From NCBI GenBank assembly GCA_030686995.1, contig CM060694.1, positions 92,037,844-92,101,843 on the forward strand: DNA of 64,000 nucleotides, written 5' to 3'. Positions 12,031 through 25,859 of this stretch are shown one piece after another. Every line of letters begins with the position of its first letter. Positions within the stretch are counted from its first letter, which is position 1. A program made the position numbers and the translations under genes. The DNA comes from Artemisia argyi (Eukaryota; Streptophyta; Magnoliopsida; Asterales; Asteraceae). The notes below the pieces were generated by a model. The model made no database searches, was not told where the DNA came from, and saw nothing but the letters and a program-made list of their open reading frames with translations.

Positions 12031-15000
12031 AAAACGGAATGGAGAACACAACCAGTGAACGGAAAATTTGAATGACTTGTTTCTCATGACTCTGTCTTGT
12101 TGATCAAAATAGCTTCAGGTTCTTCCAGAAGAGACATAACAGGTTGAGTCTGATCAATGGTTGAGATGTCACATGCAAAGAATGATAATTGTATTCCCTC
12201 AGAAAGTATACTTGGAATACGTAGGATTTGACGGATATTCGTCCATGAAATGGGAATAGACAAATCAGATGAGAACGTATCGAATTGCAGAAAACCTGAG
12301 GGTAATAAATACGTTTAACTCTTCAGATTCTCAAACAGTATCGTCTCCAATATGACCATTCAAAGGTATTCTCATAAACAAACAGATCTCGTTTCCTCAA
12401 GGTCCATAATCACATATTTTACTCATAGCAGATCATAATGAACAACTTCAATGAATGCGAAACGTACAGATAAGTGTACCTCCACACGGAATACACATGG
12501 ACACAAAATAGGTGGTCCGATAAAAGCAAACGGTAGAAAGCTTTACAGCGGAGCCTAAGATTCTTATCAGAAGTTGCAAAGGTCAGCTAAACACGTGTCG
12601 AGAGTCCAAACGTATCGAATTGTATAACAAGGACAGCATATCAAACGTATAGGTAGAATGAACCTAAAGTCTCACTAAACTCAGATGATCTTGATCAGAT
12701 GCCAGAATTCTAAAGCTTCTAAGGCACTTCTTAAAATATCATATGCCCACCATAAGTGCACGTTATATGATGTAAGTATTATCACGTTGGCCAGGCGTCA
12801 TAATACTGGCATCATATACATATGCCCTCATGATGATCATACTTTATCTCAAGTCGTGAACACCCAAACTTATTTAAATCCACCTAGTCCACCTATAGTC
12901 TCAGAGGTCACCAAAATCAAACAACATAACTAAGAGAACGAAATTACTCGAAGAGTAACGGAGGTCCGAGAATGTCATTCAAAATTAAGGTACGTCATCA
13001 GTAACGTCAATTCTTTACAGCATCATCTCGTCTAAACACAATGTCCGCTTTCAAATCCGTCCACTCAAATACAAATTTCAAAATTTCTTCCAAGTTGGGG
13101 TAGTCTGTTTACTCATGTCCATCTTACCTCATGATTAAAAGAATTTAAAACTCGAGTCTGGTTCCTCCGGTCTTCAGCAGCTCCTCTTGGTAGTGTGGTA
13201 TCGCAACGGCAGTCTCTGACGCGATTACTGTGCATCCCTCCATCTGCAGGTCTGCTTCTGCTCTCAATTCATCTTAGTACAACTAAAATGAATAGAGAAA
13301 CAAGACTGCGTTTCTTCGACAGGTCTTATGTCATGGCTCCAGGTTTTAAGGTACATGATGTTGTTGTCGACTCCAGGTTGTGTGTTGAATGGTTCGTCTT
13401 CTTTGGTCTGGTTGTCTTGGTGCCCAAACTGAAATCTTCACGTGTTGCATGATGTATGATCGAGCACTATCCCAGTTCCTCTCTTCTTCTTATATGCTTC
13501 TTCCATGGTAATGCTTGTCGCAACCATCTTCTACTATTCTTCCACCAGGTTTCAAACTCCGATAACGGTCTTCAACCTCACCAATAATCTCTATGTTCTT
13601 CTTTCGTTTTAGAACACAACACAATGTCATACTATGACAATTTGTCCAAAACATGCGAGAAACATGATTATTCTAGCCAACACCATTGGCATCATTCAAA
13701 CTCATAAATGTTATAACGAGTGCAAGGCAGCTTCAGAAATCATCTCAGGAAATTTTCACATCGCCTTCTTTCTTCTTCAGGAACTGAAATACTTCCCAAA
13801 GGTTACTCTCGGTTAGTTAACCCCCTTCTTAGAAGTTTTTGTGGTTGCTTCTTCAGTCCTTCAAATCTAAAATGATGAAATCAGACGCGGAGTTTCAAAG
13901 GAAGACCAAATTAATTATTGATACGCGGAAACAGATAATGATTAGTGATAGTGGTACGTTTAAGTTCACGATAGTCGATACGTCATCGCATACTTCTCTC
14001 GTTCTTCTTCATAAACAAACAAGAGCATCTAAAGAGAATTACCAAGGTTAAAAATCATATTCCATCAGCTCCTTCAATCTCTCAACTTCTATGGCACCAT
14101 GTTTTCTTCACTGATATCAGTTCAATGTCCACTCTACTTCTTAAGCAGGAAGGAGTACCAAAAGGTTCATCAGAGAATACCGGAAAATCTTCGTATGACA
14201 AAAACATTTCCCAATAGCAGAACTTTCTAAGGGTTGATAATAATGGTTTTCAGGAAAAAACTCGATAATCACATGAGTTTGGGGTGGGTGTTTCCATAGT
14301 GACAGAAATTTTAGCAGATGTAGAGAGTCATCATAATGGAATAGGGTGAAGCAGATTTTTAAGGTCACATTTCAGATATGGTAGCCTATGGTATCTTCAC
14401 GAATAGCCATTTAGTCCAAAAGACCGTACAATCAGACATCTCAAAGTCAAAGGATTCACAGAGTGAATACAGTCGTCAAATCATACAGATAGTTCATATA
14501 TCAGAGTCAAGTACATGGTTCAACAAAAATGTTGGGATGGATAAACGAACAGTTCAATGTGTGGGAATTCGTTTAGTTTCTTAGCATAAGTAGCAGGTAG
14601 GATGTGTATCATTGGTAATACGAACATCGTATAATTGTCAATCGTGAGAGTTACAGAATCTCAGTCATCAGCATCATTATGCTTAGTTAACAAATCCATA
14701 CAGAGATAGTCTTTACATCATACCCTTTCAAAGGAAATGGTTGGCAGAACAAGGTTCGTCATTCAAAGAGAGGAAACAAAACTTCTCATATTCGTGGTTC
14801 ATAATTACCAAAATTCTCATAGGAGTAATAATGGATCATACAGAGTTAAGTAGTATCGGATGATACATTCATACCCAGCATAAGTAATGAATTTACAGAA
14901 TGTGTCGAACACATTGTGGTTGAATGACCTACGATGTGGTCGAAAAGGTGTCAAACAGCTTATCAAGCAAATCGGAGGCGGAGATCAAAATCTGAAGGTG

Positions 15001-15328
15001 AAACTTAAATGCGTAAGGTATCCAGGTAGCCTTCCAAGGTATTCCAAACTTACTTGGTTACTAAGCTTAAGTTGCAAAACTTCTAACTTCTGAAACAAGG
15101 GTCCTTATAAGGCTTATCCAAGAGCAAAGGCACGATCAGAGTGATGCGGAAGCAAATGATACTTACATAAATGTCTTAGTCTACCCATTCCTCACTGGTA
15201 ATAACTTAGGTTCCTATGGGGAATCCTAATGTAAAGTTTCAAAGGTTGTCTTATGAGCGCCTACAGTGGAAACTTAGGGGTCCAAACTTCACAGGTCAAG
15301 GGTAAATGTATTACGAATCGCAGCCTGG
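12031..15328 (-). other. LARD interior, non-coding
   Basis: About 3.3 kb with only short ORFs (at most 85 codons) in either orientation. I find no gag, protease, RT or integrase motif on either strand. It probably carries packaging and reverse-transcription signals only. Confidence 0.8.
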
Positions 15329-15340
15329 GCTCTGATACCA
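15329..15340 (-). other. LARD primer binding site
   Basis: GCTCTGATACCA on the + strand is the exact complement of TGGTATCAGAGC (initiator tRNA-Met). It lies four bases from the LTR at 15345. Confidence 0.93.
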
Positions 15341-15344
15341 TAAT

Positions 15345-18300
15345 TGTAACAACCCAACCCGATAAGGGTAGAAGTATTACATTACAGTGACATATCAGAA
15401 CAAACACAAGCATATGATTCATACATACAACGAAATTCAGGGTTACAAATGAAAATCTGAAACTACAAGGTTACAAAACAATAAATACTATGTCTAATAA
15501 AGTGAAACTTCATCTAATCGTCTCTAGTCCAAAGCATAGTCTTCTAAGTCCAGTCACACTCTCTTCCCATAACCCAGCTTCCTACTAAAACCTGCCGCAG
15601 GAAAAGGAAATGCGGCTGAGCTTAAAAAGCCCAGTGAACAGATACATATACAAAGCAATGATAATGAAACAGAACTGAAATATAGTGCATTGGGGAAATA
15701 GAATAAGGAATAGATAAAAGAGTAATAGAATAGAAAGAAGAAAGGATAGTCATCTACCACGAGCCCAGAACATATCATATCATATAAGCCGTCAATACCA
15801 TAATTCTTCATAATCATATAGAGGGGAGTCCTCTCAGATAATCAGATAATATGAGGGGTGTCCTCATTCTTCAAATGGGTGGAGTAGCGAACTCCCAGAA
15901 ATTGTGAAAGGCATGTATAGCACACAGTACCAGTCACCAGACATATATCATAATCATAATCATAGTTAAATCCACTAAACAGAACAGATCTAGGATGCAT
16001 CCATACGCCCCCGCAGAAATCATAGTGGCCATAACAAATCATATTATAAAGCGCGCATATCATATATCAGAAAGGGGACGGTGTAGCCAAATCACTAGGG
16101 CCACACACTAGTCATGCCAGTGGTGCATCACAGACACGCCTATGGTACCTCCATAGGTAGGGAAACAGAAATGGCTCGGGTATCAAACTAAGAGTCAGGT
16201 CTCATATCATACAAAAGGTCATATAGCAAAGGTGTATCTCAGAATCATATCAAAGGTTCATAATAGCAGTTCATAACAAAGGGTTCACATTAGAAATAGT
16301 ATTCAAGGTCCAATCAGAGTTTATCAGGTCAAGGTTCATATTCAAAAATCAATTCATGGTTCAGTTCAAAAGTCCGTTTCAAAAGTTTCTATTAAAAGTC
16401 CAATTTAAATAATCTTTTAAAACAATTTTCATAAAAATGGTCTTTCAAAATATAGGGTTCATGAAAGTTAAATAACCTTTCTTTTAAAAAGAAATTTAGC
16501 ATCATTTATAAACATCTTTTCAAATCGGTTCTTCTCAAAACATTTCCATGGCATAATTAAAAGGTTTTCATAGCATGGTTTCATAACGGAGGTCATATCA
16601 AGTGGGATCAACAGAGAAAGTTCAAGTAAAGGGGATCATAGCAATGGCATCAATTCGGGAACTAACGGATCAGAATATGAAAGAGATCATGAGAAACCTT
16701 TTGAGAAAGGTCAGAATATCTGTACCTTAGACCGCAAGTGCAAACATAACAGAAACATAAAGATTAGAAGCAAACTCCTTCTTCAGCGAATCTACACGAA
16801 TACATGATCGTCTTATTATTAATATCCTATTTAAATCAGATTACTTATTTTAGTCGACTTTCCATTTTTAGTAACTTTCCTTTTATAGTAGCTTTCCAAA
16901 AATAGTAACTTTCCATTTTAACAAAATTCATCACTTATGGTTACGGTTAACATTTAATTAAGTTAAAGTACTCAGAATGATAAATATTATGGATTAAAAT
17001 TAATTATGACAATTTATCATAGTTTAGGGTTAAAATATAATTATTGCAAAGTATAAGGTCTAAAGTGTAAATTATCAAAATTAAATATTAAAAAGTCAAC
17101 TAAAATAATTTTAAATTTTATTTTGATAAATTAATGTTAAGATAATAATTTTGGACTCCGTCATAACAATTTATACAAATTAGTAATATACCTACGATAT
17201 TAATATTTATGCCGCGACGACCCAAGATTTTATCAAATCATGATAGGCTCATTTATAACCCGACGTCGTTTCGCTTCATTCTTATACATGTTTTACTCTT
17301 GTTTAATTGATTAAATGTAGACACGAATAACAGTTGGCCCCAAAAGGCAAAATGGAAATCAAAGTTGAGACCACTAGACCATGAAATCACATATATATCT
17401 TGTATATACTAATGCATGTTCCTTCTTTATTACTTGAGTTGATAATCAGATTTGCATGTATACATGTATTCGCCTAATACAACAAAACCATTATTTATTT
17501 CATGTGAATAATAAACATTTCATTTGAGTACCCTCTTTTGACCTCAACAAAATACGACATACATGCATGCTATCTTCTTTTTAGTCTTAGCTCGTTTAAG
17601 ATTTGTATCCAACATGTTATGCCGAAAACAAAATAGGTCAAGCAATTTTTCCCACATGAGCCGCATTAACAAAACCTTTAGATCGATGAGACTAGGTTTC
17701 AGATTCATTAATTTATGTGAACTTTTATGATTTCATATGAGTGTGTTAAATCAATTCATGCGTATATAATACTAACTGATTCATAGATTTATCAAGTGAG
17801 CTAATATTTCATGAAAGTTTCTAACTGATTTATATGTATTATCTTTGGTTTCATTTAAACTGGTTTCATCATTTCATGTAGGTTCGAATATACACAAGTA
17901 CACATCACTACACTCTTGCCTCATTAACAAATATACAACCATGTACACGTTTCAAAAATCCAACTCGCCACATGCATAGGTCGAATATTTATATATACAA
18001 TGATATTATTTTATGTGAAGAACTATTATAATTTCATGTTAGTTAAAATCGTATAGTATTCATGCAAATCTTTTCTTTCATTATAAAACTCACATGATTC
18101 TGATCTCTCTTACCCACTCGATATATGTGGCACAGATTTATCAAGTTTATATTCGTATATATATGTACCTAGTTTCGTTATTTTGAGTGTTGCAATATCT
18201 GATTTTATGTGAGTTTGGAACGTATATCATGTTTTCTATTATAGTTGATCCATGAATCAATCCAACATGAAAAAAATATAGCGTATAGTGGACGTCAAAT

Positions 18301-18904
18301 GAGATGAGAAAAACAAGATCGATATGTTACCCTTGTGATGATCGAAGAACAGAGAACAAGGACAAAGACTCCACACCAAACCGAAACAACAAATCCAAAA
18401 CCGTTATTCGAACCAAGCAATTACCACACCCTTCCGAACAGCTCTTAACCACGATCAAAAACCACCTCTTTTACCTCCTTAGCTCAAATAGACTAGAAGA
18501 GAAGGCCACACAGAAAAAATATTGCCGCTACTTTATTTTCTAGGTTTAGGGTTTTTTTATTTCTTTGGAGCGTATAGTTTTGTGTGAGAGTAAAACAAAT
18601 ACCGGTCCTTCATAAGTAATTGTGGGTTTGACATGGGCCAGGAGGGCCGAATGATATCATGGGCTCAAGTATTGTGGTCCTTATGTTGTTTAATGATTGC
18701 TTATTAAAGAAAAATGGCCCAAAACCAAGTTCGTGTTGCGTAAAATAGTTCTCGAAGTTCATTTTAGGTTACATAGATATTTTCGGACTCAAATATGTTC
18801 AAAATCTCAATTGTGAAGTTTGGTTTTAATTTATTTGGATATACGGTATATTCGTTTTGTTATTCTCGGGTTTTATTTTCTATTACGGATTTTAGGTCGT
18901 TATA
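15345..18904 (-). repeat. LARD 5' LTR (element orientation minus)
   Basis: Second 3560-bp LTR. Every stretch compared equals 8426-11985, including the small ORFs at identical offsets. Confidence 0.95.
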
Positions 18905-20230
18905 GTTGCCCAAGGTTATAATCAACAAGAAGGAATTGATTATGACGAAACTTATGCCCCCGTAGCTAGACTAGAATCTGTTAGAATATTACTTGCCTAT
19001 GCATGCGCCCTAGAATTTAAGTTATTCCAAATGGATGTGAAAAGTGCATTCCTCAACGGTTTTATCAATGAGGAGGTTTATGTGGCGCAACCTCCAGGAT
19101 TCATTGACTTCGCAGAACCTGATTATGTTTATAAACTAAAGAAAGCTTTATATGGACTCAAACAAGCTCCTAAGGCTTGGTATGATCGATTAAAATCTTT
19201 TCTTATTAAACATAATTATTCCATGGGAATGGTAGATAACAATCTTTTCACTAGAAAGAAAGACCCAAATCTCATCATTGTTCAAATATATGTTGACGAC
19301 ATTATATTTGGATCGACTTGTGAAGAAATGTGTGATGAATTTGCCAAAATCATTTATGATGAGTTCGAGATGAGTATGATGGGTGAACTAAACTTTTTCC
19401 TAGGATTACAAATAAAACAATTAGAAGATGGAATATTCTTTAACCAATCTAAGTACATTAAGGAAATGCTTAAGAAATTTGGCCTAGAAGACTCAAAACC
19501 CATGAAAACTCCCATGTCTACGGAAGTGAAGCTCACAAAAGATGATGAAGGTGAGTCTGTGGAAAATACTAAGTATAGAGGAATGATAGGTATTTTACTA
19601 TACTTAACGGCAAGTTGACCCGATATCATGTTTAGTGTTTGCCTTTGTGCCCGCTTTCAAGAGGATCCCAAAACCACTCACCTAGAAGCCGTTAAGCGTA
19701 TCTTCCGATACATTAAAGGCACTATACACTTAGGATTATGGTATTCTAAGGGAACTGGCATAGAAACCATCGTCTACGCGGATTCGGATCATGTGGGAGA
19801 CTACGTAGATAGAAAGAGCACTAGCGGTATTTGCACGTTTATGGGATGTTTTCTAACATCTTGGTTTTCAAAGAAGCAAACCACTCTTGCTATTTCTACC
19901 ACCGAAGCTGAATACGTAAGCACTGGAAAGGCATGTCAACAAGCACTATGGATGAAACAAGCTCTAATAGACTATGGCATTAGGTTAGAAAATGTTCCTA
20001 TTATGTGCGATAACAAAGGTGCGATAGATTTAAGTAAAAATCCGGTTCAACACTCCAGGACTAAACATATAGAAATACGCCACCACTTCCTTAGGGATAA
20101 TGTACAAAAAGGAAACATATTTATAGAAAAGGTTGCATCGGAAGATAACATTGAGGATATATTCACTAAACCCCTTAAGCGTGAACTATTTAACCACTTG
20201 CGTTTAGGATTAAGAATGATGGAACAAATT
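18905..20230 (+). pseudogene. Copia pol, part 3: reverse transcriptase and RNase H
   Basis: Reads on from the GTTGC duplication as AQGYNQQEGIDYDETYAPVA, then MDVKSAFLNG, ALYGLKQAPKAWYDRL, the catalytic QIYVDDIIFGS (YVDD) and FFLGLQIKQ. One TGA (19616-19618) replaces the Arg expected in the TASRPDIMFS motif; the same frame continues from 19628. RNase H follows: YADSDHVGDYVDRKSTSG (Asp), STTEAEYVS (Glu), CDNKGAIDLSKNP (Asp) and RTKHIEIRHHFLRD. Pol ends near EQID. All catalytic residues of RT and RNase H are visible; only stops and insertions disable this part. Confidence 0.93.
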
Positions 20231-20579
20231 GACTATTTTTTTTTTTTGCATTGCATAAAATTTATTTTTATTTTTCTTCTACTTCTTCATATCTGAGTCT
20301 AGGAATCTATTTTGCACAAAATTAAAGATTGGGAAACTTCATTTTATTGCATAAACTTTGTTATAAAACCCAATCGAATTTTCTTTAAAACTACTCTCAC
20401 ATCTAGGAAACACATGAAAACCATCTTTCTTGCATTGTTGACAAATACTAAAAACTCTTTCTTAAATCATGCATAAAATCTCACATGAATCGTCAAAATA
20501 TATAATCTAATATATACCATTAACATTCACGGATTGAGCAAAAATCGAATCAAGGAGATTTTGGATTGTTTCTTACGAA
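20231..20579 (+). other. Copia 3' region between pol and the solo LTR
   Basis: T-rich, non-coding. It continues after the solo LTR at 23827. Confidence 0.6.
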
Positions 20580-20584
20580 GTTTT

Positions 20585-21567
20585 TATAACACCCCCAAAA
20601 ACGAACAATACAGCGGAAGACTTATATTGACAGCGGAAGACTTTTGGGGTATTATATCGAGGATCTTTGTCATAATTATAGAAAATGACTCAAATGAGAC
20701 GTTTTAAGTTTTATTTAAAATACCAAATATCAATGTTTCCAAGATGTTTCATTATTAAACAATAAGTTTTTATTCAAAGAGAAATAAACATTTCTTTATT
20801 TGCCCACTTCGTGCCTTTGCCATCCATTCCATTCAGTTACCTGAGATAAACATGCTAAAAGTCAACAAAAGTTGAGTGAAATTCATAGGTTTATAATTAA
20901 TAGTTTGAACACAAGAGATGTTTATTGTAATATCGATACAAATACACATCCATTATAGCCTTAAGCTCATGACACTCAACGATTCAACAGACATCAAAAT
21001 TATCCATAATAATGATGTGAAATAAGTTGCCCCCAAGATAGGTATTTGCCAGTAACCTATGATATCAAATAAAGTGCATTTGGTGACTTTCCTCTAGCAA
21101 CCAAATGGGGATTGTCAATCCCTAATATCTATTCACAATTATTTACGTTCACCCTGCAAGTGATTAAGGTTCATGATCGAGGGACTTTTGGCAATAGCTA
21201 CTTAAGCAATAACAATATCAAGAAAAGACTTGTGTTCGGTTTTTAAGCATGTATCCCCCCCATAAAACAAGTTAAGTGTGGGCTATGAACTCACCTTAGT
21301 AGTACAGTCGAATAATCGTAATCTCAATGATGCAAGGCAAGGGCTTCACACACAACCTAAAAGATACGACAAGTTTCAGTTTCCAAGTCTCGTTTTATTG
21401 CGAACATTAATTATTAGTTACGAATAAATCATAATGTGTATAGTTGATGTGTTACGTCGTAGATGTAAAAGAAAAATAATTACGTATTGTTTTACCGTCT
21501 AATATTTAATTATAGTTATATGAATTTTATACGTATATATATAAGTTACGTTTATACTTTTATCATC

Positions 21568-21647
<80 letters not shown>

Positions 21648-23821
21648 TTATTCAAAATCAATATTACAATTCAATCCTTTATGTTTCTCAAAATTACACA
21701 TTTTACCCTTAACGGAATATATTTACATCGTTAGTCCAAAGTTATATATTATTACATTTTAGGTCCAATAATATCAATATTTACATTTATTAATACTAAG
21801 TTTCAATATTAACAGTTTATAACCTTAGAAAACAGTTTTTGACAGTTTTTACCCAAACTTTACAAGTTTGACAGTTTTAGTCCCTCGTTAGTGAAATTTT
21901 ACAAAAATAGTCCAAGAATTTCCAAATTCAAATCTTAACATTTTTATTATTTCAATAAGCTTAGAATGTTTAGAACAGCTTATTTCAACTGCTTATTAGT
22001 TTAAAATCCTTATTTTCACTTAAATGGGCTTATCGATCCAATTTTTAAGGCCCGTTAACGTTTTATGATCCAAAGGGTTTGGGGGAACACTAGGTTTATC
22101 AAAATCCATCATTTTAAGTTACAAAATCATTTCAGAAGAGTTTTTACACTCAGCTTATTGTAATAAGCTAAAAATAGCTTTTTGGGCTTAACGGCCCATA
22201 AGTGATTTAATTTCCTGAAAAATCCTATGAAATCGCGACATGCTTTAGGCTCGTTTAGGTGATCAAATCAAGTTGTTAGACCTAGTTATTTATTAGTGTC
22301 GTTAGTTTATAAGTTGATTAAGTAGTTCACGTTCAAATATAGGGTGGTCATGTGTCGAAATATAAAATGGTGAGGCCAAAGTATACGGCCAAAACTCATA
22401 ACGCAAAACAATATAAGCTTGAAAAATATTCTAAGTGTTTCTACTATAAATCGTATAGGTCCAATTCCTTTTGGAAACGTGTGATATCTATGTTTATACG
22501 TTAATATGAGTTCAAAATACCTATATGGTCTCGTTAACGACCTAGCTAACAAATGGTATGTGACATAAAAAGTATATGTCGTTTTTATTATTTATAGTAA
22601 GTGTTGGTGCAAAAATCATAATCATACGTATATAAATATAGAAAGAAAGTTCAAGGTCTCACCTCACCTCTAAAAGGTGGAGTAAAACGTAGTGTAGAGA
22701 TCGTGTGAGGGTACGAGGCTTATGTGGTTCACTTCACGTTCCACCAAAGGTTCAAGAGACGTCAAGCTTGGAGTCCTAGGTTCAATTGTGTCGTGGTACA
22801 CTTGGGCAATCCTTTCATCCTACAATGCTCCTTCCTCTCGTTATATTTTATGTGATATGGTATGTATAAGTGTATGTAACTTCAAAGCTTGCATGTGAAG
22901 GCTTATATAGTGACTTTTGGAGAGTAGTAACAAGCTAAGATCACATGAGATTGGGTGTGGGATAGGAATGAATGCATGTCGCCTCCTATCTTGTCTAATC
23001 GAGACTTTACAAAGCTAAGATCTTGTAAGATTGTTCCCTGTTCATTCCTGACTCCTCACAAGGTGTATAGTGTTCATTTGGTTGCCATTGGGGAGCATGG
23101 GAGGTGTGTAGGAATGTTATGCCACGTTGAGCTATATTTTCCAAGGGTGAGTTTCATGGTTCACTTAGGTTGTATCTAAGGTAGTAAACGAGCAAGAAAG
23201 TGTGTAAGTTTTATTATTCATGGTTCTTGGGCATTAGATGAAATGAGACAAGAAAAAATATGTATATGTTGTGCAAAAAAATCGTAAGAAAATAGGGGTG
23301 TTTTGGACGTGTATCGCCACTGGCAAAAGAAAGAAAACGATATTAAGGGTGCGTTTTGGGCTTGGCCTGGTGGGCAGCTGGTTTGGTTCAGCCCAAAGAA
23401 AGAAAAGAAAGAAAAAGGAGTCCGTTTGGTTTGTGTTGGGTTTAACGTGGCCCATTGGGTGATGGGGGCCCACATGGTGTGTTTCAAATATCCTGTCAAG
23501 GTTCAAAAGTATTAGTGATCATTCTCGGGAATTTTCGTAGGCTCGGGAAATATATAAATAGTATACGGTATTTGGACGAAACGTATAGTTATAGATATAA
23601 ACGTTTTATATATTTTTAGTTCGCAATAAATATAGATTATCTAGGTTGTGTGTAAGCATCGTTCCTAGGAAAACAGTCAATCACAGTTATCGTAGTGATT
23701 CCAATATCAAGTTGTTTAAAAAAAAATTGTTACCCGTAAAAGTGGTGTTAAGTTATTGTAACATCGTTTTATTTCTTCGTAAGCATTTACTAATCGTAAG
23801 GGAAAATTACGAGAGGTTACA
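20585..23821. mobile_element. Solo LTR of a Tekay-type gypsy element
   Basis: 3237 bp, beginning TATAACACCCCC and ending AGAGGTTACA, flanked by GTTTT at 20580-20584 and 23822-23826. The end GGGAAAATTACGAGAGGTTACA-like stretch and the start with ACAGCGGAAGACTT match the LTR ends of the chromovirus at 54834 and 63185, so it belongs to a related family. No PBS or polypurine tract adjoins it, as expected after LTR-LTR recombination. By analogy with those LTRs its transcriptional sense would be minus. Confidence 0.87.
21570..21643. repeat. (TA)n microsatellite
   Basis: Uninterrupted AT dinucleotides inside the solo LTR. Similar runs lie in the related LTR at 39835 and 54496, so a TA run is a family trait. 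Confidence 0.97.
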
Positions 23822-23826
23822 GTTTT

Positions 23827-24458
23827 CTCATTTGCATCTAGAAGTCGAAACAATCACAACTCCACATTTGTTGCATATAGGCACTCACTAGGACAAAATC
23901 ACATACAATATTGTCTTTTTGTTCCATCACTAGTTACTCACTCACTAGTTACCTTTGCCTTTGATCTAAAAGATAGTTTCACTAGGAAGAATTGATTGCT
24001 CTTGCCTTTTCTTGTTTACTCTTGGTAATTATTGATTACTTGATTGTTCTATTAATTAAGTAATTTTGCATGTATGCTATATTATGATTAGATTAGATGC
24101 TAAATTGCCTCAAAGAGTAGAACTTGCTTGAATCCAAACCCAAAGACACAACCTTTCTGCAAAGTTTCTGCCAAAAATCCAATTCTGGCAATATGGAAAT
24201 AACTAGATGGGCAGCCCCCTTAATTATGTAAGGCGGCCCGCTTAATGATTAAGGTGACCGGCCCCTAATTAAGGGGACCGGCCATCTGATGGTCGGGTTT
24301 ACAGAATCTTTTTTGCTTTTTAGCCCATTTCATCCTACATTTCCCAAATTTCACAAACATATTTTGTCCTAATCTCCCAAACAAACCTTATGCATCCATA
24401 AACACACAAATCTCACACTATAAATACCCCAATCTTCAAACTCTCCATTCATCTCATC
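23827..24458 (+). promoter_or_regulatory. Internal promoter-like region of the copia 3' region
   Basis: A GC-rich cluster at 24211-24300 alternates GGCGGCCC and GACCGGCC with TTAATTA blocks. It resembles the cluster at 26133-26190 in the LTR of the same element. A TATA box (CTATAAATAC, 24418-24427) lies about 40 bp before the ATG at 24459; the LTR TATA (CTATAAATAC, 26212) has the same sequence. I infer a second promoter for the downstream ORF. Confidence 0.5.
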
Positions 24459-25109
24459 ATGGCCTCTCCAAACAAACCAAAACCAAAAGCCTCAAGGCTA
24501 GCAAGGATGACGGAAAAACCCGTTTGGCGAAGAAAAAGCCCTCGAAACAAATCCATCATAACCAATGAAGTTGGAAATCACTCAACACCTCCAACTACTT
24601 ACTTCCCAAACTTTACACCAAACCCACAAGGACATTCCTTTGATCCTCTTTACAAACCATACAACATTGGCCAAACATCCATCTTTATGCCAAACTATAC
24701 ATCTCAACCTCCAACCACTTATAATGATCCCTACAAGTTTGATCAACCATCAAACTACACTTCCAACAATTTCAATTCCAACTACACAAGCCCAATTTAT
24801 CCATATCAATAAAATGATTCTCTCCACATTGCCACGGAAAAGCAAAAGTTCCGTGAAGAAATAAACCAAATCCATGATCTAAGTGATCTCCTTGCTATGC
24901 ATCTTGCACAATGCAACAAAGGGCAACCTCCATCATCACCCTATGCAAATTGCTTACCTCACTCTCTCAACTTGGATCAAGTTACAAACCACACTCACTT
25001 TTGCCCTTGTTGCATCTTCCTTCAAAAACAAATCCTCTACTTGACTGAAGATATTTCTTGGATCGAATATCTTCTCACTCGTCCCCATCCAATACCACCC
25101 TTGACATGA
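24459..25109 (+). pseudogene. Copia accessory ORF downstream of pol
   Basis: Starts at an ATG in good plant context (TCATCATGGCC) and runs 216 codons in one frame, broken once by a TAA after SPIYPYQ. The N-terminus is basic (KPKPKASRLARMTEKP, WRRKSPRNKS). The middle is low-complexity and rich in N, Y, P, T and S. After the stop comes a region with KFREEINQIHDLSDLLAMHL (helical) and a Cys/His cluster (HTHFCPCC). There is no signal peptide or membrane segment, so it does not look like an env-like protein. It resembles no family I know. It sits in the sense direction between RNase H and the 3' LTR. A basic nucleic-acid-binding role is possible but unsupported. Confidence 0.5.
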
Positions 25110-25491
<382 letters not shown>

Positions 25492-25671
25492 TTGTATTCT
25501 TCACATATTTTTTGTAGCCAAGTATTCCATAGCGTGTTTCCTTGGTACTCTCAAATAAGGGGGAGCACACATCAAGGAGGAGCTTTCTACCCGTTTAACT
25601 TCTTTTATGAAGCCTAATCGGCTTAACCTTTTTGATTTTTCAAAAAGGGGGAGAAGAGAATATTAAACTCT

Positions 25672-25859
25672 AAATACTTGTCTAAAAATTAATTTTTAGA
25701 CCTAATGAGTTTAAGGTTTTGTAATCATCAAAAAAGGGGATATTGTTGACATTAATAATGCCTATAAAACATTGTTAATATTTAACGACATCTCTATGTT
25801 TTGATAATTACAAAACGTAAACTCATTGGACTAAAAATTATGACGTAAAAAAGTATTTA
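25672..25859. repeat. Inverted repeat spanning the polypurine tract and the 3' LTR start
   Basis: The arm 25672-25734 is the approximate reverse complement of 25799-25859 (for example TTTTGTAATCATCAAAA against TTTTGATAATTACAAAA). The loop holds the polypurine tract and the first 55 bases of the LTR. Confidence 0.75.
25730..25743 (+). other. Copia polypurine tract
   Basis: AAAAAAGGGGA followed by TAT, directly before the LTR start TGTTGACA. It primes plus-strand synthesis in LTR elements. Confidence 0.85.

Larger units (their letters stand above)
8426..18904 (-). mobile_element. Large retrotransposon derivative (LARD), 10479 bp
   Basis: Two direct repeats of exactly 3560 bp (8426-11985 and 15345-18904) flank a 3359-bp interior without any credible ORF. 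A GTTGC duplication borders the element. The orientation is minus: beside the right LTR lies the complement of the initiator-Met PBS (TGGTATCAGAGC), and beside the left LTR lies a polypurine tract on the minus strand. Every stretch of the two LTRs that I compared was identical, and three ORFs repeat at a constant 6919-bp offset, so the insertion should be recent. Mobilisation would need proteins supplied by another element. Confidence 0.95.
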
